From positions 62,001 to 126,000 of the forward strand of contig NZ_JAGGOI010000038.1 in assembly GCF_018614585.1 (NCBI RefSeq): DNA of 64,000 bases, given 5' to 3'. Under the pieces are notes generated by a model that was given only the letters and a program-made list of their open reading frames with translations, made no database searches and had not been told where the DNA came from. This stretch comes from Streptomyces sp. ISL-1. GTDB taxonomy: Bacteria; Actinomycetota; Actinomycetes; Streptomycetales; Streptomycetaceae. The translations under genes and the position numbers were made by a program. Numbering within the stretch: the stretch's first letter is position 1; every line of letters starts with the position of its first letter. Shown here one piece after another: positions 7,730 through 15,787 of the stretch.

Positions 7730-8482
7730 GTGTCCCGCCGTAGAATCGGCTTCTGGTACCGCCTGGCGGCGGCCATCGCGAAACCGCCGCTGTTGGTTCT
7801 GTTCAAGCGGGACTGGCGGGGAATGGAACACATTCCGGCGGACGGCGGATTCATCACCGCCGTCAATCACAACTCGTATCTCGACATGTTCTCGTACGGC
7901 CACTTCCAGTACAACACCGGACGTGTGCCCCGATTCCTCGCCAAGGCCGCGCTCTTCAAGGCGCCCGTTGTCGGGACGCTGCTGCGGGGCACGGGCCAGA
8001 TTCCCGTCTACCGCGAGTCCTCCAACGCCTATGGCGCGTTCCGCGCCGCTGTGGATGCGGTGGAGCGCGGTGAATGCGTCGCCTTCTACCCCGAGGGCAC
8101 CCTCACCCGGGATCCCGGCATGTGGCCGATGACCGGGAAGACCGGAGTCGCACGCGCGGCTCTGCTGACCAAGGCGCCCGTCATTCCGATCGCGCAGTGG
8201 GGCGCCAACTTGGCGATGCCGCCGTACGCGAAGGAGAACAAGTTCCGCTTCTTCCCGCGCAAGACGCTCCAGGTGAAGGCGGGTCCGCCGGTCGACCTCG
8301 ACCGCTTCTACGGCGAGGAGGCGACGCCCGAGGTGCTGAAGGAGGCGACGGAGACCATCATGGCCGCGGTCACCGGACTGCTGGAGGAAGTGCGCGGCGA
8401 GCAGGCGCCCACAAATACGTACGATCTGCGCGAAGTACTCGCGAAGCAGCGCCGCAAGGCCGCCGAGGAGGGCACCAAGTGA
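7730..8482 (+). CDS. 1-acylglycerol-3-phosphate acyltransferase family
   Basis: A protein of 250 residues if it starts at the GTG of VSRRRIGFWYRL, which follows GAGGAGG (7715-7721); an in-frame ATG at 7646 is an alternative. It carries the PlsC acyltransferase motifs: NHNSYLD (NHX4D catalytic site, about residue 48) and FYPEGTLTRD (about residue 121). It probably transfers an acyl chain to lysophosphatidate or a related acceptor at the membrane. Its stop overlaps the gpsA start (GTGA), so the two are translationally coupled, which fits a joint role in glycerophospholipid synthesis. Confidence 0.9.
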   Translation: MSRRRIGFWYRLAAAIAKPPLLVLFKRDWRGMEHIPADGGFITAVNHNSYLDMFSYGHFQYNTGRVPRFLAKAALFKAPVVGTLLRGTGQIPVYRESSNAYGAFRAAVDAVERGECVAFYPEGTLTRDPGMWPMTGKTGVARAALLTKAPVIPIAQWGANLAMPPYAKENKFRFFPRKTLQVKAGPPVDLDRFYGEEATPEVLKEATETIMAAVTGLLEEVRGEQAPTNTYDLREVLAKQRRKAAEEGTK

Positions 8483-9492
8483 CGCGCGCAGCCACCAAGG
8501 CAGCGGTATTCGGAACTGGCTCGTGGGGCACGGCCTTCGGCATGGTGCTCGCGGACGCGGGGTGCGAGGTGACCCTCTGGGGCCGTCGCGCCGAACTCGT
8601 CGACGCCGTCAACACCACCCGTACCAACCCCGACTATCTGCCGGGAATTGAGCTCCCCTCCTCGCTCCGGGCCACCACCGACCCGGCCGAGGCGCTGCAC
8701 GGCGCGGACTTCACTGTCCTCGCCGTCCCCTCCCAGACGCTCCGCGGCAACCTCGCCGACTGGGCGCCCAGGCTGCCGGCCGGGACCGTCCTCGTCTCCC
8801 TGATGAAGGGCGTCGAACTCGGCACCGCCAAGCGCATGAGCGAGGTCATCGAAGAGGTCGCCGGGGTCCCCGCCGAGCGCGTCGCGGTGATCACGGGCCC
8901 CAACCTCGCCAAGGAGATCGCCCAGCGCCGGCCGGCCGCGGCCGTCGTCGCCTGCCGCGACGAAGCCGTTGCCCAGCGTCTCCAGTCCGCCTGCCACACC
9001 CCGTACTTCCGCCCGTACACCAACACCGATGTGGTGGGCTGCGAACTCGGCGGCGCCGTCAAGAACGTCATCGGCCTCGCCGTCGGCATCGCGGACGGCA
9101 TGGGCCTCGGCGACAACGCCAAAGGCTCGCTGATCACCCGCGGCCTGGCCGAGACCACTCGCCTCGGACTCGCGATGGGCGCGGACCCGCTGACCTTCTC
9201 CGGCCTCGCCGGACTGGGCGACCTGGTGGCCACCTGCTCGTCGCCGCTCTCCCGCAACCACACCTTCGGCACCAACCTCGGCCGCGGCATGACGCTCCAG
9301 GAGACCATCGCGGTCACCAGGCAGACCGCGGAAGGCGTCAAGTCCTGTGAATCGGTGCTCGATCTGGCACGCCGGCACGGCGTCGACATGCCGATCACCG
9401 AAACAGTCGTCGGCATCGTCCACGAGGGCAAGCCGCCGGTCGTCGCGCTCAAGGAGCTGATGTCACGCGCCGCCAAGTCCGAGCGCCGCTGA
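8479..9492 (+). CDS. gpsA: NAD(P)-dependent glycerol-3-phosphate dehydrogenase
   Basis: A protein of 337 residues, normal for GpsA. The GTG at 8479 overlaps the upstream stop. Seen: the dinucleotide-binding AVFGTGSWGTAFG, the conserved LMKGVE, GPNLAKEI, and the catalytic Lys in GGAVKNVIGLAVGI. It makes sn-glycerol-3-phosphate from dihydroxyacetone phosphate and so feeds the acyltransferase encoded just upstream. Confidence 0.96.
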   Translation: MTRAATKAAVFGTGSWGTAFGMVLADAGCEVTLWGRRAELVDAVNTTRTNPDYLPGIELPSSLRATTDPAEALHGADFTVLAVPSQTLRGNLADWAPRLPAGTVLVSLMKGVELGTAKRMSEVIEEVAGVPAERVAVITGPNLAKEIAQRRPAAAVVACRDEAVAQRLQSACHTPYFRPYTNTDVVGCELGGAVKNVIGLAVGIADGMGLGDNAKGSLITRGLAETTRLGLAMGADPLTFSGLAGLGDLVATCSSPLSRNHTFGTNLGRGMTLQETIAVTRQTAEGVKSCESVLDLARRHGVDMPITETVVGIVHEGKPPVVALKELMSRAAKSERR

Positions 9493-9557
9493 CACGGCAA
9501 GCCGTGCCCGTGGGGGCATCCCCCCATGCCGCCGGTAGCGGGTAGTCTCATCGCGAT

Positions 9558-10715
9558 ATGAGCAGCGAGAACCTCCCCCAGAGCCCTGAGCAGCAGCTCC
9601 GCAAGCCGCGCGTAGCCGTCGTCTTCGGCGGTCGCAGCTCCGAACACGGGATCTCCGTGGTCACCGCCGGCGCCGTCCTGCGCGCCATCGACCGTACGAA
9701 GTACGACGTACTGCCGATCGGCATCACGACGGACGGCCGCTGGGCGCTGACCGCCGACGAACCGGACCGGATGGCGATCGCCGACCGGCGGACGCCGAGC
9801 GTGGACCAGCTCGCAGACTCCACCGAGGGCGGCGTCGTGCTCTCTGTGGACCCCGCCAACCGCGAGGTCGTCTACAGCGAGCCCGGCGCCGTACCCAAGG
9901 CACTCGGCGAGGTCGACGTCGTCTTCCCGGTGCTGCACGGCCCGTACGGCGAGGACGGCACCCTTCAGGGCCTCCTCGAGCTCGCCGGGGTCCCGTATGT
10001 CGGCTCGGGCGTCCTCGCCTCGGCAGTCGGCCAGGACAAGGAATACATGAAGCGCGTCTTCATCTCCTTCGGCCTGCCCGTCGGCCCGTACGAGGTGATC
10101 CGCCCCCGCGAGTGGGAGCTCGACCCGTCCGCCGCCCGCAAGAAGATCGTCGACTTCGCCGGCGAGCACGGCTGGCCGCTCTTTGTGAAGCCGGCCCGCG
10201 CCGGGTCCTCCATGGGCATCACCAAGGTCGACGACCTCTCCGGCCTGGACGAGGCGATCCAGGAGGCCCAGCGCCACGACCCCAAGATCCTCGTGGAGTC
10301 GCTGCTGCGCGGCCGCGAGATCGAGTGCGGCGTCCTGGAGTTCGAGGACGGCCCGCGCGCCAGCGTCCCGGCCGAGATCCCTTCGGTCACGGCCCATGAG
10401 TTCTACGACTTCGAGGCCAAGTACATCGACTCCGCGGCCGGTCTCGTGCCCGCGCCGCTGAGCGACGAGCAGACCGCCGAGGTGCGCCGCCTCGCCGTCG
10501 AGGCCTTCGACGCCGCGTCCTGCGAGGGACTGGTCCGCGCGGACTTCTTCCTGCAGGAGAACGGCGAGTTCGTCATCAACGAGATCAACACCATGCCCGG
10601 CTTCACGCCGATCTCGATGTACCCGAGGATGTGGCAGGAGAGCGGCGTCGGCTACTCCGAGCTGGTCGACCGGCTGATCCAGGCGGCGCTGCGCCGCCCG
10701 ACCGGACTGCGCTGA
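9558..10715 (+). CDS. ddlA: D-alanine-D-alanine ligase
   Basis: A protein of 385 residues. It has the N-terminal FGGRSSEHGISVVTAG, the ATP-grasp central region PLFVKPARAGSSMGI, and C-terminal EINTMPGFTPISMYP. It makes D-Ala-D-Ala for peptidoglycan, which implies normal D-Ala-D-Ala ends; the omega-loop region does not suggest a D-lactate ligase, but I cannot exclude it by eye. The separation from gpsA is 65 bases, so a separate promoter is possible. It converges on the DUF3515 gene. Confidence 0.95.
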   Translation: MSSENLPQSPEQQLRKPRVAVVFGGRSSEHGISVVTAGAVLRAIDRTKYDVLPIGITTDGRWALTADEPDRMAIADRRTPSVDQLADSTEGGVVLSVDPANREVVYSEPGAVPKALGEVDVVFPVLHGPYGEDGTLQGLLELAGVPYVGSGVLASAVGQDKEYMKRVFISFGLPVGPYEVIRPREWELDPSAARKKIVDFAGEHGWPLFVKPARAGSSMGITKVDDLSGLDEAIQEAQRHDPKILVESLLRGREIECGVLEFEDGPRASVPAEIPSVTAHEFYDFEAKYIDSAAGLVPAPLSDEQTAEVRRLAVEAFDAASCEGLVRADFFLQENGEFVINEINTMPGFTPISMYPRMWQESGVGYSELVDRLIQAALRRPTGLR

Positions 10716-10726
10716 GGATCAAAGGG

Positions 10727-10764
10727 CCGCGGCGGGCCTACTGAACCGCGGCAGGCCTACTGAA
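10727..10764. repeat. 19-bp tandem duplication at a convergent gene end
   Basis: Two adjacent 19-base copies (10727-10745 and 10746-10764) differ at one base. The second copy contains the stop codon of the minus-strand DUF3515 gene, so the duplication also copied its stop region. It lies in the gap between ddlA and that gene. Confidence 0.85.
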
Positions 10765-11239
10765 CGTCGAGCGTGGCCGGCACCGTCTTCTTGACGGCGT
10801 CGGCCAGTTCGGCGAGCGGCGTGATGTCGTGGGCGTACCGCTTGTCCATGGTGACCTCGACATAGGTCTTGCGATACGTCGTGGTGAAGCGCGGGCCCTC
10901 GGGCTCCTCCTCCACCAGCCAGTTGACGCCGTTCGCCTCCACGCCCTGTGACTGGGGGGCGCTCATCCTGTCCGGCCGGGGGACGCCGCAGCGCAGTACG
11001 ATCGCGGCATCGCCCCAGCCGGCGGTCAGTTCGGAAGCCGGCTCAGGGTCGTTACGGTCCTGCTCCGCCACGGACTTCGGAAGCTCCCTGTGCAGCGCGC
11101 CGCACAGGGCCGCTTCCTCCGCCGGCGGGCTTGGAACCGTGATCGTCACCGCGGCGTCCGTGGAGGAGCAGCCCGCGGCAGCCAGCAGCATCAGCGCGGC
11201 AGCGGACAGACAGAAGGGCCGGCGGCGGGAATACGTCAC
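10757..11239 (-). CDS. DUF3515 lipoprotein
   Basis: A protein of 160 residues with a lipoprotein signal peptide: basic MTYSRRR, a hydrophobic stretch, then the lipobox LLAAAGC (Cys about residue 24). The mature part has the DUF3515 pattern, with paired Cys (EAALCGALHRELP and AIVLRCGVPRP) and WLVEEEPEGPRF. It is expected on the outer face of the membrane. Function of the family is unknown. It stands downstream of ddlA on the opposite strand. Confidence 0.85.
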   Translation of the reverse strand: MTYSRRRPFCLSAAALMLLAAAGCSSTDAAVTITVPSPPAEEAALCGALHRELPKSVAEQDRNDPEPASELTAGWGDAAIVLRCGVPRPDRMSAPQSQGVEANGVNWLVEEEPEGPRFTTTYRKTYVEVTMDKRYAHDITPLAELADAVKKTVPATLDVQ

Positions 11240-11259
11240 CGGCCAAGCGTAGACGGGGG

Positions 11260-11493
11260 CTACAGGTGCACGACCGGGCAGGTCAGGGTGCGGGTGATGC
11301 CGTCCACTTGCTGGACCTTGGCGACCACCAGGCGACCGAGATCATCGACTGTCTCGGCCTGGGCACGCACAATCACGTCGTACGGACCGGTCACGTCCTC
11401 GGCCTGGATCACTCCCGGAATCTTGCCGATGGTCTCGGCGACGGTCGACGCCTTGCCCACCTCGGTCTGAATGAGGATGTACGCCTGTACCAC
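11260..11493 (-). CDS. Stand-alone Lrp/AsnC effector-domain protein
   Basis: A protein of 77 residues starting at GTG (VVQAYILIQTEVGK), preceded by GGAGGTTCC. The whole protein is a RAM/AsnC ligand-binding domain (IPGVIQAEDVTGPYDVIVRA, then a C-terminal strand TRTLTCPVVHL) with no DNA-binding domain. Such proteins oligomerise and bind amino acids. It may act by joining full-length Lrp proteins; this is inference. It lies divergent from thiL. Confidence 0.88.
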   Translation of the reverse strand: MVQAYILIQTEVGKASTVAETIGKIPGVIQAEDVTGPYDVIVRAQAETVDDLGRLVVAKVQQVDGITRTLTCPVVHL

Positions 11494-11720
11494 GGAACCT
11501 CCAGGGCGGCCACGAGGATCATGTGGGGGGAAGGGACGCCACGGTATCGCGTCCCCGAGGGCCGCGGGGAGACCCGCGCGCCGGGTGACGCCCGCAGTGT
11601 GGCGTACAGAAAGAAGAAGTTGGCGTATCTCTTGACGGTACCTACGGCCCAGATGGCTCGCGACCGCAAACAAGCAGCGCTGCCGGGCACCCCGGCAGGA
11701 CGACGGAGAGGTGAGACTCG

Positions 11721-12692
11721 GTGAAGGGCACTGTGGGCGAGTTGGGGGAGTTCGGGCTCATCAGGGAGCTCACTTCCCGGCTCACCTCCACCCCGGCGGT
11801 CCGGCTCGGACCCGGAGACGACGCCGCGGTCGTGGCCGCACCCGACCGCAGGGTGGTGGCGAGCACGGACGTCCTGCTGGAAGGACGGCACTTCCGCCGC
11901 GACTGGTCGACCGCGTACGACGTCGGCCGCAAGGCTGCCGCCCAGAATCTGGCCGACATCGCGGCGATGGGCGCGGTCCCGACCGCGCTGCTGCTCGGCC
12001 TGGTCGTACCGGCCGAACTCCCGGTCACCTGGGCCACCGAGCTGATGGACGGCATCCGCGACGAGTGCCAGGTCGCCGGAGCCGCGGTGGTCGGCGGCGA
12101 TGTCGTACGCGGCGATGTCATCACCCTCGCGATCACCGCGCTCGGTGATCTGCGCAACTACGAACCGGTCACCCGGGCCGGCGCCAAGCCCGGCGATGTC
12201 GTCGCGTACACCGGCTGGTTGGGCTGGTCGGCCGCCGGGCACGCGGTGCTCTCGCGCGGCTTCCGCTCGCCGCGCGCCTTCGTCGAGGCGCACCGGCGGC
12301 CCGAGCCGCCGTACCACGCGGGACCCGCGGCGGCCGGTCTCGGCGCCACCGCCATGTGCGACATCAGCGACGGACTCGTCGCCGACCTCGGGCACATCGC
12401 GGAGGCCAGCAAGGTCCGGATCGACCTGCGCTCGGGCTCCATCGACATCCCCTCGCAGATGAACGACATCGGCCAGGCCGTCGGCGTCGACCCGCTGCAG
12501 TGGGTGCTGACCGGGGGAGAGGACCACGCCATCGTCGCGACCTTCCCGCCGGACGTGAAGCTGCCGGCCCGCTGGAAGGTGATCGGCGAGGTGCTCAATC
12601 CGTCGGCGCTGCCGCAGGTGACGGTCGACGGTGCGCCGTGGACCAGCAAGGGCGGCTGGGACCACTTCGGGGACATCGAGGACGGCAAGTAG
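11721..12692 (+). CDS. thiL: Thiamine-monophosphate kinase
   Basis: A protein of 323 residues. It has ThiL motifs: LGPGDDAAVV near residue 30, DVLLEGRHFRRDW, LADIAAMGA, and later CDISDGLVADLGHIA and TGGEDHAIVATF. It phosphorylates thiamine phosphate to the active pyrophosphate. The GTG at 11721 follows AGAGGTGAG. thiD starts ten bases after its stop, so the two probably form an operon. Confidence 0.95.
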   Translation: MKGTVGELGEFGLIRELTSRLTSTPAVRLGPGDDAAVVAAPDRRVVASTDVLLEGRHFRRDWSTAYDVGRKAAAQNLADIAAMGAVPTALLLGLVVPAELPVTWATELMDGIRDECQVAGAAVVGGDVVRGDVITLAITALGDLRNYEPVTRAGAKPGDVVAYTGWLGWSAAGHAVLSRGFRSPRAFVEAHRRPEPPYHAGPAAAGLGATAMCDISDGLVADLGHIAEASKVRIDLRSGSIDIPSQMNDIGQAVGVDPLQWVLTGGEDHAIVATFPPDVKLPARWKVIGEVLNPSALPQVTVDGAPWTSKGGWDHFGDIEDGK

Positions 12693-12702
12693 ATTCGGGC
12701 GC

Positions 12703-13503
12703 ATGGACATACCTCCTCGCGTACCTCCCAGAGTGCTCACCGTCGCCGGGTCCGACTCCGGCGGCGGCGCGGGCATTCAGGCCGACCTGAAGACGATGCT
12801 GGCGCTCGGGGTGCACGGCATGAGCGTGCTCACCGCGGTCACGGCGCAGAACTCCCTGGGTGTGCAGGGCGCGTGGGAGCTGCCGGTCGACGCGGTACGG
12901 GCGCAGTACCGCAGCGTCGTCGACGACATCGGCGTACAGGCCGTGAAGACCGGAATGTTGGCGTCCGCGTCGCTCGTCGAGACGGTCGCCGAGCTGCTGG
13001 CCGATCTGGACGCACCGGTGGTCGTCGACCCGGTGGGCGTCTCCAAGCACGGCGACCCCCTGCTGGCCGCCTCCGCGCTCGACTCCGTACGCGAGAAGCT
13101 GCTGCCGGTCGCCACCGTGGCCACGCCGAACCTGGACGAGGTCGGCCGGCTGACCGGTGTGGTGGTCGAGGACGAGACGGGGATGCGAAGGGCCGCGGAG
13201 GCCGTGCTCGGCTTCGGGCCACGGTGGGCGCTGATCAAGGGAGGCCATCTCGCGGGCGACGCGGTGGACCTGCTGACGGACGGCGCGGAGGAGCACTGGC
13301 TGCGCGCGCCCCGGTACGACAACCGGCACACCCATGGGACGGGCTGCACCCTGGCGTCCGCGGTCGCGTCGGGTCTGGCGAAGGGGATGGGCGTCCCGGA
13401 GGCCGTGCGCGCCGCGAAGGAGTACGTCACCGGGGCGATCGCGGCCGGATTCCCTCTGGGCGGCGGGATCGGCCCGGTCGATCACGCATGGCGGTGGCGC
13501 TGA
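12703..13503 (+). CDS. thiD: Hydroxymethylpyrimidine (phosphate) kinase
   Basis: A protein of 266 residues. It shows the ribokinase-like ThiD motifs VLTVAGSDSGGGAGIQADLK at the N-terminus and NRHTHGTGCTLASAVASGL near the C-terminus. It phosphorylates hydroxymethylpyrimidine and its phosphate in thiamine synthesis. It is coupled to thiL and faces rpmB, with a shared terminator between them. Confidence 0.95.
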   Translation: MDIPPRVPPRVLTVAGSDSGGGAGIQADLKTMLALGVHGMSVLTAVTAQNSLGVQGAWELPVDAVRAQYRSVVDDIGVQAVKTGMLASASLVETVAELLADLDAPVVVDPVGVSKHGDPLLAASALDSVREKLLPVATVATPNLDEVGRLTGVVVEDETGMRRAAEAVLGFGPRWALIKGGHLAGDAVDLLTDGAEEHWLRAPRYDNRHTHGTGCTLASAVASGLAKGMGVPEAVRAAKEYVTGAIAAGFPLGGGIGPVDHAWRWR

Positions 13504-13573
13504 CCGTCGCGCGAGTACAGATGCCGAGGACAGATGCCGAGGACAGATACGGCCCGGACATCGGCATGCTAAA

Positions 13574-13601
13574 AAGCCGGTCCACCGAGGTGGACCGGCT
13601 T
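13574..13601. terminator. Shared terminator between thiD and rpmB
   Basis: Arms AAGCCGGTCCACC (13574-13586) and its complement (13589-13601). The stem is flanked by an A run on the left and T/A bases on the right, so it could serve both convergent genes. Confidence 0.8.
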
Positions 13602-13643
13602 CAAAGGCAACCGGACGGGCTGCGCTACGACGAAACGTCGGTG

Positions 13644-13829
13644 TTAGCGCGAGACCTTGCCGGCCTTGATGCACGAGGTGCAAGCGTTGAGCCGCTTCGG
13701 CGTCCCACTGACCACGGCACGCACACGCTGGATGTTCGGGTTCCAGCGACGGGACGTACGGCGGTGCGAGTGCGAAATGCTGTTGCCGAAGCCCGGCCCC
13801 TTGCCGCAGACGTCGCAGTTGGCAGCCAC
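13644..13829 (-). CDS. rpmB: 50S ribosomal protein L28, zinc-binding form
   Basis: A protein of 61 residues starting at GTG (VAANCDVCGKGPGFGN) after GGAGTGACC. Two CxxC pairs (CDVC and CTSC) make this the zinc-containing form, as opposed to the cysteine-free paralogue used under zinc starvation. HRRTSRRWNPNIQRVRA is typical of L28. It is divergent from the DAK-type gene. Confidence 0.95.
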   Translation of the reverse strand: MAANCDVCGKGPGFGNSISHSHRRTSRRWNPNIQRVRAVVSGTPKRLNACTSCIKAGKVSR

Positions 13830-14086
13830 GGTCACTCCAAAGACTTCAGATGCACTTACAGTGAATTCCGGCGCGCCGGATCAGTGATCTGATTGGTGGC
13901 TTTGCCGGGGGAATGGCCCGACTTTCATCGGGCAACCGGAGCAGCATACAACGACTGCGTCCGAGATACGAAACTACCATGGCTTCTCCCGCCCCCGCCC
14001 CGGACCGCGCTCCCGGCCGGGGTCTACCCTGCGGTGCAACCCCGCTGCTCACGGCCCTTTCCGGGCCTCTCAAGGAGGATCACCAG

Positions 14087-15682
14087 GTGCCGCAGACCCT
14101 CGACGCCGCAGCGGTACGCACCTGGTGCTCACTGGCGCTGGAGGCCCTGGGCCGCGAGCGCGCGGAGATCGACGCGATCAATGTCTATCCGGTCGCGGAC
14201 GGGGACACCGGCACAAACCTCTATCTGACCGTGGAGTCCGCTGCCCAGGCCGTGGAGGCCGTCTTCGCGGCGCACGAGACCGGGTCTTCGGCGCCCTCGC
14301 CGGCCGACGTGGTGCGGGCGATGGCCCACGGGGCGCTGATCGGCGCCCGAGGGAACTCCGGGACGATACTGGCGCAGCTGCTGCGGGGCATGGCCGAGCG
14401 GCTCGGAGACGGGGATCACCTGGCCGGCGCGCTGCACCGGGCCGCCGCTCTGGCGCGCGAGGCGGTCGCGCATCCCGTCGAGGGCACGATCCTGACGGTG
14501 GCGGGTGCGGCGGCGCAGGCCGCGGGCGCGTCCCCGCAGGATGCGGTACGGGCGGCGTACGAGGGGGCCCGGGTGGCACTTGACGCCACACCCGGGCAGC
14601 TCGCCGTGCTGGAGCGCGCGGGGGTCGTGGACGCGGGCGGGCGAGGGCTGCTCATGGTGCTCGGGGCGCTGGTCGAGGCGGTGACGGGGGAGGCCCCTCC
14701 GGTGGCGCCTGTGCTGGCTCATGTCCGCCATGGGCTCGGTGACCCGGGTCCGGAGTCGTGCGCCGACGGGGGCCCGGCCTTCGAGGTGATCTACCTCCTG
14801 GAGGCGGACGACGCGGCGGTGGCCCGGCTGCGGACGCGGCTCGACGGGCTCGGCGACTCGCTCGTCGTCGTCGGCGGGGACGGTCTGTGGAACGTCCACG
14901 TACACGTGGACGACGCGGGCGCGGCGGTGGAGGCGGGCGTCGAGGCGGGGCGGCCGTACCGGATCCGCATCACGCACTTCGACAGCGCGGCACTGTCCCG
15001 GCAACCGGAGCCGGTGCAGCGGGCGGTCGTCGTGGTCGTCCCCGGGGAGGGCCTGGCGGCCCTGTGCGCGGAGGCGGGTGCCACAACGGTTCTCGCCCGT
15101 CCCGGGGAGCCGCCGGCCAGCGGCGAGCTGGTCGACGCGATCCGTCGCGCGCACGCGCGCGAGGTGGTCCTCATGCCCAACTCCGCGGAGCTCCGCCACA
15201 CCGCCGCGGCGGCCGCCGAACAGGCGCGTACCGAGGGTGTACGGGTCGCCCTCATCCCGACCCGCGCGGCAGTCCAGGGCATCGCGGCCCTCGCCGTGCA
15301 CGAGCCGGACCGCCGCTTCGACGAGGACGTGGTCGCCATGACGGCGGCAGCGGGCGCGACGCGCTATGCCGAACTCGCCGTCGCGGAACGGCAGTCGTGG
15401 ACGACGGCGGGCGTCTGCCAGGCCGGAGACGTCCTCGGCCTGATCGACGGCGACGTGGCGGTGATCGGCGCGGACCTGGCGGCCACCGCGGAGGCGGTGC
15501 TGGACAGGATGCTGGCGGCGGGGGGCGAGCTGGTGACGCTGGTCCTGGGAGAGGACGTCCCGGACGGCGACACGGTGGCGGACCGCCTGGAGCGGTACGT
15601 ACGGGACGGCTACCTGGCGGTGGACACCATGGTGTACCGGGGCGGGCGGGGGTCGACTCCGCTGCTCGTCGGGGTGGAGTAG
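14087..15682 (+). CDS. DAK-phosphatase/DegV-like protein (FakA type)
   Basis: A protein of 531 residues with a GTG start after AAGGAGGA (14072-14079). Residues about 1-200 form a DhaL-like nucleotide-binding domain with NVYPVADGDTGTNLYLT and GARGNSGTILAQLLRGM. The C-terminal half matches the domain found in FakA, the fatty-acid kinase that works with DegV-type lipid carriers. The precise substrate is not shown by the sequence, and no FakB is nearby. A possible operon with recG follows after about 105 bases. Confidence 0.85.
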   Translation: MPQTLDAAAVRTWCSLALEALGRERAEIDAINVYPVADGDTGTNLYLTVESAAQAVEAVFAAHETGSSAPSPADVVRAMAHGALIGARGNSGTILAQLLRGMAERLGDGDHLAGALHRAAALAREAVAHPVEGTILTVAGAAAQAAGASPQDAVRAAYEGARVALDATPGQLAVLERAGVVDAGGRGLLMVLGALVEAVTGEAPPVAPVLAHVRHGLGDPGPESCADGGPAFEVIYLLEADDAAVARLRTRLDGLGDSLVVVGGDGLWNVHVHVDDAGAAVEAGVEAGRPYRIRITHFDSAALSRQPEPVQRAVVVVVPGEGLAALCAEAGATTVLARPGEPPASGELVDAIRRAHAREVVLMPNSAELRHTAAAAAEQARTEGVRVALIPTRAAVQGIAALAVHEPDRRFDEDVVAMTAAAGATRYAELAVAERQSWTTAGVCQAGDVLGLIDGDVAVIGADLAATAEAVLDRMLAAGGELVTLVLGEDVPDGDTVADRLERYVRDGYLAVDTMVYRGGRGSTPLLVGVE

Positions 15683-15787
15683 GCGTGGAACAGGAGTGGA
15701 GAAGGCGCGGCGTGGGGCCGCTCACGGCACCGTGGTGACCAGCGGATATCCACAGGTGCGCGACGTCTGTCAGTGGTGTGGTGTGCA

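Noticed and set aside
11500..11720. Thiamine-pyrophosphate riboswitch before thiL
   Set aside because: I found none of the conserved THI-box segments in the short leader.
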